Below are positions 1-9,855 of a stretch of 53,078 bases of DNA, one piece after another (the stretch's first letter is position 1; each line of letters opens with the position of its first letter). The notes beneath the pieces are model-generated. The model was not told the DNA's origin, did not search any database, and saw only the letters and a list, made by a program, of their open reading frames with translations. The position numbers and the translations under genes are program-made. The DNA is from Prevotellamassilia timonensis (GTDB taxonomy: Bacteria; Bacteroidota; Bacteroidia; Bacteroidales; Bacteroidaceae): positions 1 through 53,078 of the forward strand of contig NZ_JADYUH010000010.1 in the NCBI RefSeq assembly GCF_021531665.1. The letters run 5' to 3'.

Positions 1-100
1 GTTTGCATCAAGCGCAAGGGGTTTTTCCGGTTTTTGTCTTTCATTCATTCGTTCAATTTCTGAACATTTCGCGTGTTTCGTGTTCCAAAACAAAAATATT

Positions 101-393
101 TCTCCATTAATGTCCATTAATTGTCTCATTAATTGTCCCATTAATTCTGTTCAATTCGTGAACAATTCGTGTTCAAAAAATCAATTAATGGCTTTTTAAT
201 GAATCAAATTCATGAACATTAATGTTTCAAAAAGGGTGCGCTCCCAGCAAGAAATGTGTCTCCATTAATGTCCATTAATTGTCTCATTAATTGTCCCATT
301 AATTCTGTTCAATTCGTGAACAATTCGTGTTCAAAAAATCAATTAATGACTTTTTAATGAATCAAATTCATGAACATTAATGTTTCAAAAAGG
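101..393. repeat. 135-bp direct repeat, two copies
   Basis: Positions 101-235 and 259-393 are the same 135-bp sequence with one difference that I can see (G against A within AATGRCTTTTTAATG). They are separated by 23 bp. Each copy contains three spaced CATTAATTGTC-like boxes and two palindromes around TTCGTGAACAATTCGTG and ATTCATGAAC. The function is unknown; the density of short palindromes suggests protein-binding sites or a mobile repeat. Confidence 0.85.
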
Positions 394-779
394 CTGTTCT
401 TTCGTCTTTCGTCTCTTAGTCTCTTAGTCTCTTAGTCTCTTAGTCTCTCAATGTATAGTTTGTGTATAGTTTGTGTATAGTTTGAAGCATAAACTATACA
501 TTTCGTAACGAGCGGAAAATCAGCGAGATGCAGGGTTGAATGTAGGGTTTTGTGTATAGTTTGTATAGTTTTTTTGTTTTCCCTTTTATTTACGTATATG
601 AAGACAGTCGTAGGCTGTGCTCCCGGAAAGGTTGACAGGCGTAAGCCTCCTTCGACGAAGATCAAAAAGCGGGAGCAGGCATGAAGTGCTTCGGTTCGCA
701 TTCTGCGTGGACTGAAGGGAAAATGAAGCCAAAACAGAAAGGCACGGCGTAGGTATGCGGCGTTTCGTGGCGTTTTTTG

Positions 780-787
780 TAAATTTG
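780..787 (+). promoter_or_regulatory. Possible -7 element for tamB
   Basis: TAAATTTG matches the Bacteroidetes -7 consensus TAnnTTTG and lies 55 bases before the tamB start. I see no clear TTTG -33 box at 19-21 bases upstream, so this is a weak call. Confidence 0.4.
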
Positions 788-842
788 CGCAGAATAAATC
801 CCAGAAAGCGTTTTTCACCGACCGTACCACTTCATTCTGCTC

Positions 843-3800
843 ATGTCTTTCCAACCCCGCCGACATTCCTTCCGAAAGTTTCTGCAATGGACCATTGCCG
901 TACTGCTTTTGGTATATACGCTTCTGTTGGCGGTGCTCAACTTGTCGCCTTGTCGCAACTGGATTGCTTCCACTGCTTCCAAGATTTTGGGGGATGTGTT
1001 GAAGACAGAGGTCAGCATTGGCGATGTACAGGTTGATTTGTTCAACCGGGTCATTTTGCACGATGTCAAGGTGAAAGACCAAAAAGGAAAGTCGCTTTTG
1101 CAGGCTGGAATGGTTTCTTGCAAAATCGAACTCCGCTCATTGGTGAAAGAGCGTTTGGTCATCCGCACCTTTTCTCTGCTTGACACCGACGTGAATCTCT
1201 ACAAAGCGTCTGCGCACGAAGCCCCGAACTTCCAGTTCGTGGTCGATGCGTTCAAAAGTTCAGACGAGCGCCCTTCCAAGCCGTTGAATCTGAGCGTGCG
1301 TTCTTTGATTATGCGTCGTGTGAATCTCCACTATGATGCGCTTTATCTGCCTCGCAAGAAAACGGGACTTGACGTGAATCATCTCTCTCTGAAGAATTTG
1401 GATGCAAACGTCAGTCTGCGTGTGCTGCGTCCCGATTCCATGAATCTTCGTGTGCGTCACGTTGCGGTCAGCGAGAAAAGCGGTTTGCAACTTTCCCATC
1501 TTTCGTTTGTCTTTGAAGGCAACGCTCGCTCGGCACATTTGGAAAATCTCCGGTGTCGTTTGCCTCGCTCCTCTGTCTTCGTGGAGGAAATCACTGCCGC
1601 TTTTGACACGCGTGCCGCCCGACCGCTCGCCACACTCTCCACTTCCCGTTTCAAGACCAATTTGAAACTTGACACTCGTGACTTTGCCTTCCTGGGCATT
1701 GACGCGTTGAACCATGCTCCCCACCTCCTCTCGCTGCAAACTGCTTTGCAATGCCGTCGGGGCAAACTGACGGCAGAGGGACTTCATCTTTCAGTGGATG
1801 ACGACAGGACGCTGTGGGTGGCAGCACGACAGGGACACTATGCCTGGGGCGGTGCCGAAAAAGGAAATCTGGGAGTGACGGACCTGCAACTGTTTGCCGC
1901 TCGCGGCAGTCTCGCCGAGTTGACCGGTGGGGTGATGACTGACAGTACGCTGTGTGGCGTGTTGAAAAGAGTGGGGGAGGTTCAGTTGAACGCGAGCGGT
2001 GCATATCGTCTCCTCGCGGATCGCGGCAACCTTCGTGCCACGCTTCGAACCGACTGCGGCGCAGCCGAGGTGCAAGCCACTGCCGACAACGGACATTTGA
2101 AGGGCGTTGTCTCCGTTCGCGACGTCGCTCTTTCCTCGCTCCTTGCTTCCGAGACACTTCCGACCATGCTCACCGCCCAAGCCGAGGTGACTTCCACGTT
2201 GCAGCGCGGTGAGGTCTTGGCTGCTCGTTCTTCGGTCACCCTTCCACAGATGCAATGGCGCGGAAACGATTTGAAAGACATACGTCTCAATTTGGACTAT
2301 CAACGCGCCACTTCCCTCCGTCACGCGCTTTCTGCTTCTCTCTCTTCACTGGATGAACAGGCACGAGGAGACGTGGAAGGAAAGGTGGAATGGGGAGGAG
2401 GTAAACTCCTGAGCGGTAGTGTGAAAGGTGAACTCCAAAATCTTCAACTTCAGTTGCTCGGAATGCCTGCGGCGTGGCAGCGTGCCTCTGTGGGCGGCAA
2501 AGTTTCAGCCGAACTTCTCAGTCCGGGACAGAAGGGGCAGCGTGCAGACATTCATCTCTCCGAGGTGCACTTGCGAGAAGGACCTCACGGCAGCGCTTCC
2601 CTTCAAAATTTGAACCTTTTGCTCCAACCCTCGGAAGAGGGAGAACACCTCCACTTGCGCAGCGATTTCCTTGACGCCGATTTGCGGGGCAATCTCTCAC
2701 CGAAGCGGCTGGTCGCTGCTTTGAAAGAAAAGTGGCAGTGCATCCTGGCGGACACCGCGTCCCACACCGCATCGCTCCGTGACCAAGCCGCCACGTCCCA
2801 AGTTCGCACAGCACAGTCGCATCCCGCCTCCACCCGGTTCCGAACCACGAGCGGTCGCCTGCATTGGAAGAGCGCCGACCTTTTGAACGCCCTGCTGGGC
2901 ACCGACATCGCACTCGCCCACGACGGTGTGGATGTTCAACTTCTTCTCTCCGAAGATGCGCAAAGCCGTTCCTCGCTGACCGTGGGTACCGACAGTTTCC
3001 GCATTGGTTCCAACTCCTTTGGGCGCACGGGATGCTATCTCTCCGGTTCAGGCAACCACTATGACCTCTTCTGTCAAACCGTTCGCCACATCTCCCGTCG
3101 TCCCTTCCGCCTGGAGGCACAGTTGGACACCCGCGACGGAGAGTTGCCCGCGAAGTTCTCGTGGAAAGCCCTGGACGCTTCGGCGCGAAAATATGAAGGC
3201 AGTCTCGCTGCCGTCCTTCGTGCGCTTCCTCGCGGCGGAGGTAAGTTTGACTATCGGGTCCACATTGAACCCACCTCATTCTTCCTCGCCGACAGCCTTT
3301 GGCAGGTGGCTTCGGGAAGCGTTTTTGTGACGGGGAAGGAAATTGATTTACAACACATCGGCGTGGCTTCCGGACAGCGAAGCCTCACCGTCAATGGTCG
3401 CCTCTCGCCCCACGGCACCGACTCCGTGGTCGCCAATCTGAAAGACATGGAGGTGGCATATATTCTTGACCTCGTGAATTTTGACGACGTCTCCTTTGCC
3501 GGTAGCGCCACGGGACGTGTCGTGCTGGCTGGCACCGTGGAAGACCCGCGCATCGAAGCCCGACTCTCAGTGCCCGACTTCTTGTTTAATGACTGCTACA
3601 TGGGACGTTCCCGCATCAACGGTCGTTGGGACAATCCGACGGGAAGACTCCTCCTTGATGCCGACATGAGACTCACGGAGGACGGCAGCCGGGGCACTGA
3701 ACTGAACGGTTATGTGGGCATCAAGGAGAAAGCGCTCACGCTGAACATGAAGGCGAAAAAGACCGACCTGCGTTTCCTCTGCCGCTATGTCGATGGTATT

Positions 3801-5378
3801 TTTGAGGATTTCCGAGGAAACGCCACGGGCGATGTGAAACTCTATGGCGCCTTCAAAGGTCTCGACCTTGGCGGGGAGGTGACAGCCGATGTCACAGCAC
3901 GCATTCCCGTGACGGGGGTGACCTATCAACTCAAAAACGGTACACTGAAAATGGAACCCGGCGCCTTCCTCTTTGAGGGCTTCGCCATGGACGACGGACG
4001 TGGCGGTAAGGGCGAAGTCACGGGAGCACTGAGGCACACCCACCTCAAGAACTTGCGCTATGACTTCCGCGTCGAAGCCAACCGCCTCCTTTGCTACGAC
4101 CGACAGAAAGATGACGAAATGCCTTTCCAATGCCGGGCTGTCGGTAGCGGAGATGTTCACATCCAGGGTTTTCCGGGATATTTGCAGACCGACATCAACC
4201 TCCGCCCCGAATCGCCCACTACGTTCGTCTATACGCTGACCGACACCGACCAAGTGGGAGAAAATGCCGATGTCTTCCGCTTCCACGATGCCGAGGAGAA
4301 ACTGAAAGCCGCCGTGCTTTCCCAAACTCCCGTCACACTCATTCCCCGAAACACCAGTCCTTCCGGAACGGAAATCGTGCTGAACCTCCTCATCGATGCC
4401 AATCCCTCTGCGGAGTTCAAAGTCATCACCGACCCTCGCTCCGGCGATGCCATCACTGCCTACGGCGAGGGCCCGATTCGCGTGAACTTCAGCAACCGAA
4501 GTGGATTTGAGATGTATGGCACTTACAACATCGTCAGAGGAACCTACAAGTTCAGCGTACAGGACATCATTCGCAAAGACCTGACTTTGCAGCCCGGAAG
4601 CACACTTTCTTTCACCGGAATCCCGAATGAAGGACGTTTGAATTTGAAAGCATACTACACTGTGAACGGTGCGCGCCTCAGTGATTTGAACTACGGCGCC
4701 GGATTCAGCGACAAGAACGTCAAAGTGAACACCGTGCTCCACATCAGCGGGCAAGTCAAAGCACCGCAAGTCAGTTTTGACCTCGACCTCTCCGGTATCT
4801 CGGAGGACGAAAAGCAGATGGTGCTCCGCCTCATTTCCACAGAGGAGGACATGAACCGACAGGCGCTCTATCTCCTCGGCGTCGGACGCTTCTACACCAC
4901 CAACACGGGCGGCATCGAGAACGGAAGTGAGAACGCGGGGCGCGGACAGTCCGCTGCAGCCATGCGCTCGTTCCTTTCCACGACACTCTCTGCTCAACTC
5001 AACAACGCCATCTCCGAAATGCTCGGCACGCAGTCCCACTGGACCTTTGGCACCAACTTCTCCCCGGGAACGATGGGATGGAGCGACATGGAGGTGGACG
5101 GACTCTTGCAAGGAAGACTGCTGAACGACCGCTTGCTCATCAACGGTAACTTTGGCTATCGAGAACGCACCACCTACGGTTCCAACTTCGTCGGAGACTT
5201 TGACGTCCGCTATCTCCTCACACCGAAAGGAAACATAAGCCTGAAAGCCTATAGTGAAACCACCGACCGATATTTTACCCGAACCTCTCTCACCACACAG
5301 GGCGTCGGCATCGCACTGCAAAAGGACTTCAATCGCTGGTCCGAACTCTTCAAAAGAAAAAGCGAAAAGAAGAAATGA
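843..5378 (+). CDS. tamB: TamB-like translocation/assembly module protein
   Basis: The 1511-residue protein has a short basic N-terminus and one membrane anchor at about residues 17-35, as expected of an inner-membrane protein spanning the periplasm. A very long region of beta-rich, low-complexity repeats follows. The last ~450 residues match the TamB C-terminal (DUF490) style, with repeated G-x-V / L-x-G strands and an ending in aromatic beta strands (RYLLTPKGNISLKAYSET). The family links inner and outer membranes and is thought to help move phospholipids or outer-membrane proteins. Length is normal to slightly long. The ATG at 843 is the first that includes the anchor. A tandem hairpin array begins nine bases after the stop. 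The family call is firm; the cargo in this organism is unknown. Confidence 0.88.
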   Translation: MSFQPRRHSFRKFLQWTIAVLLLVYTLLLAVLNLSPCRNWIASTASKILGDVLKTEVSIGDVQVDLFNRVILHDVKVKDQKGKSLLQAGMVSCKIELRSLVKERLVIRTFSLLDTDVNLYKASAHEAPNFQFVVDAFKSSDERPSKPLNLSVRSLIMRRVNLHYDALYLPRKKTGLDVNHLSLKNLDANVSLRVLRPDSMNLRVRHVAVSEKSGLQLSHLSFVFEGNARSAHLENLRCRLPRSSVFVEEITAAFDTRAARPLATLSTSRFKTNLKLDTRDFAFLGIDALNHAPHLLSLQTALQCRRGKLTAEGLHLSVDDDRTLWVAARQGHYAWGGAEKGNLGVTDLQLFAARGSLAELTGGVMTDSTLCGVLKRVGEVQLNASGAYRLLADRGNLRATLRTDCGAAEVQATADNGHLKGVVSVRDVALSSLLASETLPTMLTAQAEVTSTLQRGEVLAARSSVTLPQMQWRGNDLKDIRLNLDYQRATSLRHALSASLSSLDEQARGDVEGKVEWGGGKLLSGSVKGELQNLQLQLLGMPAAWQRASVGGKVSAELLSPGQKGQRADIHLSEVHLREGPHGSASLQNLNLLLQPSEEGEHLHLRSDFLDADLRGNLSPKRLVAALKEKWQCILADTASHTASLRDQAATSQVRTAQSHPASTRFRTTSGRLHWKSADLLNALLGTDIALAHDGVDVQLLLSEDAQSRSSLTVGTDSFRIGSNSFGRTGCYLSGSGNHYDLFCQTVRHISRRPFRLEAQLDTRDGELPAKFSWKALDASARKYEGSLAAVLRALPRGGGKFDYRVHIEPTSFFLADSLWQVASGSVFVTGKEIDLQHIGVASGQRSLTVNGRLSPHGTDSVVANLKDMEVAYILDLVNFDDVSFAGSATGRVVLAGTVEDPRIEARLSVPDFLFNDCYMGRSRINGRWDNPTGRLLLDADMRLTEDGSRGTELNGYVGIKEKALTLNMKAKKTDLRFLCRYVDGIFEDFRGNATGDVKLYGAFKGLDLGGEVTADVTARIPVTGVTYQLKNGTLKMEPGAFLFEGFAMDDGRGGKGEVTGALRHTHLKNLRYDFRVEANRLLCYDRQKDDEMPFQCRAVGSGDVHIQGFPGYLQTDINLRPESPTTFVYTLTDTDQVGENADVFRFHDAEEKLKAAVLSQTPVTLIPRNTSPSGTEIVLNLLIDANPSAEFKVITDPRSGDAITAYGEGPIRVNFSNRSGFEMYGTYNIVRGTYKFSVQDIIRKDLTLQPGSTLSFTGIPNEGRLNLKAYYTVNGARLSDLNYGAGFSDKNVKVNTVLHISGQVKAPQVSFDLDLSGISEDEKQMVLRLISTEEDMNRQALYLLGVGRFYTTNTGGIENGSENAGRGQSAAAMRSFLSTTLSAQLNNAISEMLGTQSHWTFGTNFSPGTMGWSDMEVDGLLQGRLLNDRLLINGNFGYRERTTYGSNFVGDFDVRYLLTPKGNISLKAYSETTDRYFTRTSLTTQGVGIALQKDFNRWSELFKRKSEKKK

Positions 5379-5386
5379 ACGAACAG

Positions 5387-5482
5387 CGACCGCTTCGTGA
5401 AGAGTGCCGACCGTTTCGTGAAGAGTGCCGACCGCTTCGTGAAGAGTGCCGACCGCTTCGTGAAGAGTGCCGAGCGTTTCGC
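5387..5482. repeat. 21-bp tandem array (four full units plus part of a fifth)
   Basis: Units start at 5387, 5408, 5429 and 5450, with a partial unit from 5471. The unit reads CGACCGCTTCGTGAAGAGTGC, with C/T variation in the CGCTTCG part. Each unit contains CTTCGTGAAG, a 4-bp stem around GT. The array starts just after the tamB stop at 5378 and precedes an AT-rich stretch ahead of the DUF3078 gene. It is a multiple of three long, so reading frames stay open through it, but no product is evident. Confidence 0.85.
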
Positions 5483-5558
5483 ATAAATTGTGATAGACAA
5501 TATATAATATATACCTTATAATATTCCCCCCTCTCGCGGCAAAAGCCGTTTCAAGACC

Positions 5559-6929
5559 ATGACCATCCGAACTGCCTTCTCTCTCTCCGCACTTCTCCTG
5601 TGCCAACTGTTGGCTCCGAGCGCCACAGCGGAGAGGGTGCGCCCGCCTCATCGCGCCGCCTCTTCCTCGCAGCCCGACCACTTCACCTCTGTCGCCACCC
5701 GCTACGCAGCAAAACTGGATTCCGTCAAGCGCGTCTTCCTTGCGCAGCAAACCGACAGCGTGGCAGTCACTTCCTCTAACCCCTATTTCGCCTTGCTGCT
5801 CGGTTCGCCCGTGCTCTATCATTCCGTGCTCCGCCAAACGCTCGGTACGTTGCCCGAGGAAACTTCCTCGTTCTACCTCGGCAGAGGCATATCCGAAGAA
5901 ACCGACCTCCTCATCGGAGCGCAGCAGTCGTTGCTTCGTTCCGTCTATGCACATGAACCGTGGTTCGTGGTCGGTGAAGAAGACGGCAAAGGGACGCTGA
6001 ACCTCGACACTGCCATCAAGGAAGGGGCAACGGAGCAAACCACGCTGACCGACCAACTGAAGAAAAAGGAAACCGCGGCGCCGCCTTCATCGTCCGGTGT
6101 GCTCAAGGATGACGCAGACCTCGGCATCATCGTGAGAAAACCAAACTTTTGGACCTTCAAAACAGACCTCTCGCTTCAGTTCACTCAGAACTATGTTTCC
6201 GACAACTGGTATAAGGGCGGTGAAAGCAACAACGCGCTGCTCGCCACGGTGACCATTGACGCCAACTTTAACAATAAAAAGAAAATTTCTTGGGACAACA
6301 AACTCGAAATGAGACTCGGGTTCCAAACCTCCCGCGACGACAGCGAGCACAAGTTCCGCACGAACACCGACCTCTTGCGTCTGACCAACAAACTTGGTGT
6401 GCAAGCGTTCAAAAACTGGTACTACACCATCATGCTTCAAAGTTGGTCGCAGTTCTACAAAGGCTACAAAGCCAACGACCCGAAGGTCTATTCCGACTTC
6501 ATGTCACCCTTTGAGTCGTTGCTCTCCATCGGTATGGACTATAAACTCTCCAAGAAGAACTTCAACATCAGTGCTGCCATCTCTCCGTTGGCTCTGAAGT
6601 TTAAGTATGTGGATCGCAAAGAACTCTCTCCCTCCTTTGGCGTCAATGCCGGCAGCCACACGAAATGGGAACGAGGTTCGAACATCACCGTCAACAGCAA
6701 GTGGAACATCTGTAAGCAGGTCTCCTGGGTCTCCCGCCTCTACTACTTCACGGACTACCGCAAGGTGCAGGTGGAATGGGAGAATACGTTTGACTTGAAA
6801 ATCAATGATTTCCTCTCCACTCGCTTCTTCATCTATCCCCGCTTTGATGATTCCGTGGCACGTCAAGAGGGAAAAAGTTACCTTCAACTCAACGAAATCC
6901 TCAGCCTTGGCTTCAAAATGAATTTCTGA
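5559..6929 (+). CDS. DUF3078 outer-membrane protein
   Basis: The 456-residue protein has a typical signal peptide (MTIRTAFSLSALLLCQ, then cleavage near ATA-ER). A charged, poorly conserved stretch of about 150 residues follows. From about residue 190 (FWTFKTDLSLQFTQNY..DNWYKGGESN) to the end it is a run of amphipathic beta strands ending in a terminal aromatic residue (LGFKMNF), as in outer-membrane barrels. The WYKGGES motif is typical of the Bacteroidetes DUF3078 family. Function is unknown. It follows tamB after 180 bp, with the 21-bp array between, so the two may be co-transcribed. The start at 5559 is set by the signal peptide. Confidence 0.85.
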   Translation: MTIRTAFSLSALLLCQLLAPSATAERVRPPHRAASSSQPDHFTSVATRYAAKLDSVKRVFLAQQTDSVAVTSSNPYFALLLGSPVLYHSVLRQTLGTLPEETSSFYLGRGISEETDLLIGAQQSLLRSVYAHEPWFVVGEEDGKGTLNLDTAIKEGATEQTTLTDQLKKKETAAPPSSSGVLKDDADLGIIVRKPNFWTFKTDLSLQFTQNYVSDNWYKGGESNNALLATVTIDANFNNKKKISWDNKLEMRLGFQTSRDDSEHKFRTNTDLLRLTNKLGVQAFKNWYYTIMLQSWSQFYKGYKANDPKVYSDFMSPFESLLSIGMDYKLSKKNFNISAAISPLALKFKYVDRKELSPSFGVNAGSHTKWERGSNITVNSKWNICKQVSWVSRLYYFTDYRKVQVEWENTFDLKINDFLSTRFFIYPRFDDSVARQEGKSYLQLNEILSLGFKMNF

Positions 6930-6935
6930 GATGGC

Positions 6936-7268
6936 TCAGAGGTGTCCTTCCAGTTTCAAGAGATGCTCTTTCCTGTCCAACCCTCCCGCGAAGCCGGTGA
7001 GGGCGTGGTCGCTGCCCACCACGCGGTGGCAGGGAATGAGTATGTCAATCCCATTGGCACCGATGGCGTGAGCCACGGCTCGCACTGCTTTTTCATTACC
7101 AATCATTTTCGCTATTTCCTTATAACTCCTTGTCTCTCCGTAGGGTATGTGGAGTAATGCTCTCCAAACTTGGAGTTGAAAGTCTGTGCCTACAGGATGC
7201 AGCGGGATGTCAAACTCTTTGCGCCTGCCTGCAAAATATTCATCAAGTTGTTGCTTCGTCTGTTCAAC
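6936..7268 (-). pseudogene. ogt: 3' half of ogt (O6-alkylguanine-DNA alkyltransferase), split by insertion
   Basis: Read on the minus strand, these 111 codons (with stop) encode the DNA-binding and catalytic half of Ogt. They include the active-site motif PCHRVVG with the methyl-accepting Cys, the helix-turn-helix region IPYGETRSYKEIA and the conserved end LTGFAGGLDRKEHLLKLEG. No start codon or N-terminal domain precedes it; at 7268 the sequence changes to the inserted element. The missing 64 N-terminal codons are at 16616-16807. Joining the two at the shared triplet AAC restores one frame of exactly 175 codons (174 residues), the normal family length. The enzyme would repair O6-methylguanine in DNA; this copy should be inactive. 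Confidence 0.9.
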
Positions 7269-7434
7269 TAAAGAAGATATTGGCCAAAATAAACGCTATA
7301 CCGAGAGAGAAACTTGATTTTTCAACTTCCTAAAACGGTGTTGTTCAAACATTTCTACTTATTTGTACTTACCAGTTGAACCTACGCTTCCCTAATAAAA
7401 TGTCTATGGTAAAAAGTTAAAAAATCCTCCCACT

Positions 7435-7465
7435 TTTGTTAGATATATTTTTTTGTGTAATTTTG
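7435..7465 (+). promoter_or_regulatory. tetQ operon promoter
   Basis: TTTG at 7435-7438 and TAATTTTG at 7458-7465 are separated by 19 bases, an exact fit to the Bacteroidetes -33/-7 consensus. The promoter lies about 135 bases before the tetQ start, leaving room for a regulatory leader. Confidence 0.85.
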
Positions 7466-7599
7466 TAATCGTTATGCGGCAGTAATAATATACATATTAA
7501 TACGAGTTAGTAATCCTGTAGTTCTCACATGCTACGAGGAGGTATTAAAAGGTGCGTTTCGACAATGCATCTATTGTAGTATATTATTGCTTAATCCAA
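7466..7599 (+). promoter_or_regulatory. tetQ leader with 3-codon leader peptide
   Basis: The leader carries a tiny frame, ATG CGG CAG TAA at 7474-7485 (Met-Arg-Gln). It then has AT-rich sequence and a strong ribosome-binding site AGGAGG at 7537-7542. In CTnDOT the tetQ operon is controlled by translational attenuation: tetracycline stalls ribosomes in the leader and frees the tetQ ribosome-binding site. The short frame and the strong site fit that scheme. The assignment to this exact mechanism is by similarity; I did not fold the RNA. Confidence 0.65.
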
Positions 7600-9525
7600 A
7601 TGAATATTATAAATTTAGGAATTCTTGCTCACATTGATGCAGGAAAAACTTCCGTAACCGAGAATCTGCTGTTTGCCAGTGGAGCAACGGAAAAGTGCGG
7701 CCGTGTGGATAATGGTGACACCATAACGGACTCTATGGATATAGAGAAACGTAGAGGAATTACTGTCCGGGCTTCTACGACATCTATTATCTGGAATGGA
7801 GTGAAATGCAATATCATTGACACTCCGGGACACATGGATTTTATTGCGGAAGTGGAGCGGACATTCAAAATGCTTGATGGAGCAGTCCTCATCTTATCCG
7901 CAAAGGAAGGCATACAAGCGCAGACAAAGTTGCTGTTCAGTACTTTACAAAAGCTGCAAATCCCGACAATTATATTTATCAATAAGATTGACCGTGCCGG
8001 TGTGAATTTGGAGCGTTTGTATATGGATATAAAAACAAATCTGTCGCAAGATGTCCTGTTTATGCAAACTGTTGTCGATGGATCGGTTTATCCGGTTTGC
8101 TCCCAAACATATATAAAGGAAGAATACAAAGAATTTGTATGCAACCATGACGACGATATATTAGAACGATATTTGGCGGATAGCGAAATTTCACCGGCTG
8201 ATTATTGGAATACGATAATCGCTCTTGTGGCAAAAGCCAAAGTCTATCCGGTGCTACATGGATCAGCAATGTTCAATATCGGTATCAATGAGTTGTTGGA
8301 CGCCATCTCTTCTTTTATACTTCCTCCGGCATCAGTCTCAAACAGACTTTCAGCTTATCTCTATAAGATAGAGCATGACCCCAAAGGACATAAAAGAAGT
8401 TTTCTAAAAATAATTGACGGAAGTCTGAGACTTCGAGACGTTGTAAGAATCAACGATTCGGAAAAGTTCATCAAGATTAAAAATCTAAAGACTATTTATC
8501 AGGGCAGAGAGATAAATGTTGATGAAGTGGGTGCCAATGATATCGCAATTGTAGAAGATATAGCAGATTTTCGAATAGGAGATTATTTAGGTGCTAAACC
8601 TTGTTTGATTCAAGGATTATCCCATCAGCATCCCGCTCTCAAATCCTCCGTCCGGCCAGACAAGCCCGAAGAGAGAAGCAAGGTGATATCCGCTCTGAAT
8701 ACATTGTGGATTGAAGACCCGTCTTTGTCCTTTTCCATAAACTCATATAGTGATGAATTGGAAATCTCGTTATATGGTTTAACCCAGAAGGAAATCATAC
8801 AGACATTGCTGGAAGAACGATTTTCCGTAAAGGTCCATTTTGATGAGATCAAGACTATCTACAAAGAACGACCTATAAAAAAGGTTAATAAGATTATTCA
8901 GATCGAAGTGCCACCCAACCCTTATTGGGCCACAATAGGGCTGACTCTTGAACCCTTGCCGTTAGGAACAGGGTTGCAGATCGAAAGTGACATCTCCTAT
9001 GGTTATCTGAACCATTCTTTTCAAAATGCCGTTTTTGAAGGGATTCGTATGTCTTGCCAATCGGGATTACATGGATGGGAAGTGACAGATCTGAAAGTAA
9101 CTTTTACTCAAGCCGAGTATTATAGCCCGGTAAGCACACCTGCTGATTTCAGACAGCTGACCCCTTATGTCTTCAGGCTGGCTTTGCAACAGTCAGGTGT
9201 GGACATTCTCGAACCGATGCTCTGTTTTGAGTTGCAGATACCCCAGGAGGCGAGTTCCAAAGCTATTACAGATTTGCAAAAAATGATGTCTGAGATTGAA
9301 GACATCAGTTGCAATAATGAGTGGTGTCATATCAAAGGGAAAGTTCCATTAAATACAAGTAAAGACTACGCCTCAGAAGTAAGTTCATATACTAAGGGCT
9401 TAGGCATTTTTATGGTTAAGCCATGCGGGTATCAAATAGCAAAAGACGGTTATTCTGATAATATCCGCATGAACGAAAAAGATAAACTTTTATTCATGTT
9501 CCAAAAATCAATGTCATCAAAATAA
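7600..9525 (+). CDS. tetQ: Tetracycline resistance ribosomal protection protein Tet(Q)
   Basis: The protein is an EF-G-like GTPase that binds the ribosome and dislodges tetracycline. The G motifs are all present near the N-terminus: [20 protein letters not shown] and NKIDRAG. The C-terminal part follows Tet(Q) closely, ending [12 protein letters not shown]. From the ATG at 7600 it is 641 residues, the usual size. A GTG at 7552, nine bases after AGGAGG, would give a 657-residue form; that strong ribosome-binding site makes the longer form possible. The stop overlaps the rteA start (TAATG), as in CTnDOT. All motifs are intact, so resistance is expected. The AT-rich composition marks it as acquired. 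Confidence 0.97.
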   Translation: MNIINLGILAHIDAGKTSVTENLLFASGATEKCGRVDNGDTITDSMDIEKRRGITVRASTTSIIWNGVKCNIIDTPGHMDFIAEVERTFKMLDGAVLILSAKEGIQAQTKLLFSTLQKLQIPTIIFINKIDRAGVNLERLYMDIKTNLSQDVLFMQTVVDGSVYPVCSQTYIKEEYKEFVCNHDDDILERYLADSEISPADYWNTIIALVAKAKVYPVLHGSAMFNIGINELLDAISSFILPPASVSNRLSAYLYKIEHDPKGHKRSFLKIIDGSLRLRDVVRINDSEKFIKIKNLKTIYQGREINVDEVGANDIAIVEDIADFRIGDYLGAKPCLIQGLSHQHPALKSSVRPDKPEERSKVISALNTLWIEDPSLSFSINSYSDELEISLYGLTQKEIIQTLLEERFSVKVHFDEIKTIYKERPIKKVNKIIQIEVPPNPYWATIGLTLEPLPLGTGLQIESDISYGYLNHSFQNAVFEGIRMSCQSGLHGWEVTDLKVTFTQAEYYSPVSTPADFRQLTPYVFRLALQQSGVDILEPMLCFELQIPQEASSKAITDLQKMMSEIEDISCNNEWCHIKGKVPLNTSKDYASEVSSYTKGLGIFMVKPCGYQIAKDGYSDNIRMNEKDKLLFMFQKSMSSK

Positions 9526-9685
9526 TGGAGCGGTCAGGAAATTTCTATAAGGCAATACGGTTGGGATATATACTTATCTCCATTCTTATCGGATGTATGG
9601 CATATAATAGCCTCTATGAATGGCAGGAGATAGAAGCATTAGAACTTGGCAATAAAAAAATAGACGAGCTCCGAAAAGAAATAAA
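9525..9685 (+). pseudogene. rteA: 5' part of rteA (hybrid sensor kinase), interrupted
   Basis: Begins [20 protein letters not shown] and overlaps the tetQ stop, as in the tetQ-rteA-rteB operon of CTnDOT. RteA is the membrane sensor that, with RteB, switches on excision and transfer after tetracycline exposure. The first membrane segment (about residues 13-30) is present. The gene is cut after codon 53 by the IS-bounded transposon. It continues in frame at 16428 once one copy of the ATAAA duplication is removed. Confidence 0.9.
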
Positions 9686-9855
9686 CCTAAAATCCGCAAC
9701 TATCATCCAATACACGATTAAGGGTAGATTTATGAGTCGTTAGTAGCAGCTTTCAGTAAAAAGCAACAGCACAACATCAATATGTAGCCACCATCCCCTT
9801 ACCCCACGATGCGACTTGAGGTAATACGCAGATTCAAACCGGAAAGAAAGGATTC

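Larger units (their letters stand above)
1..842. other. Non-coding repeat-rich leader before tamB
   Basis: I see no convincing gene here. The first 400 bases are AT-rich and full of ATTAAT boxes and TTCAATTCGTGAAC-like palindromes, including a 135-bp direct duplication listed separately. Positions 411-450 hold five copies of an 8-bp unit (GTCTCTTA), and 452-484 three copies of an 11-bp unit (TGTATAGTTTG) with an inverted copy at 491-500. The rest, about 600-760, has short inverted segments such as GCTCCC/GGGAGC but no long open frame with plausible composition. Open frames on either strand here have no recognisable domain. Confidence 0.6.

Noticed and set aside
432..1082. Minus-strand frame over the leader and tamB start
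   Set aside because: It contains the short tandem repeats and overlaps the tamB signal anchor. There is no recognisable domain.
3567..6056. 829-codon open frame on the minus strand opposite tamB and the DUF3078 gene
   Set aside because: It spans two well-supported plus-strand genes and the 21-bp array, has no domain that I recognise, and its composition is that of an antisense shadow of GC-rich codons.
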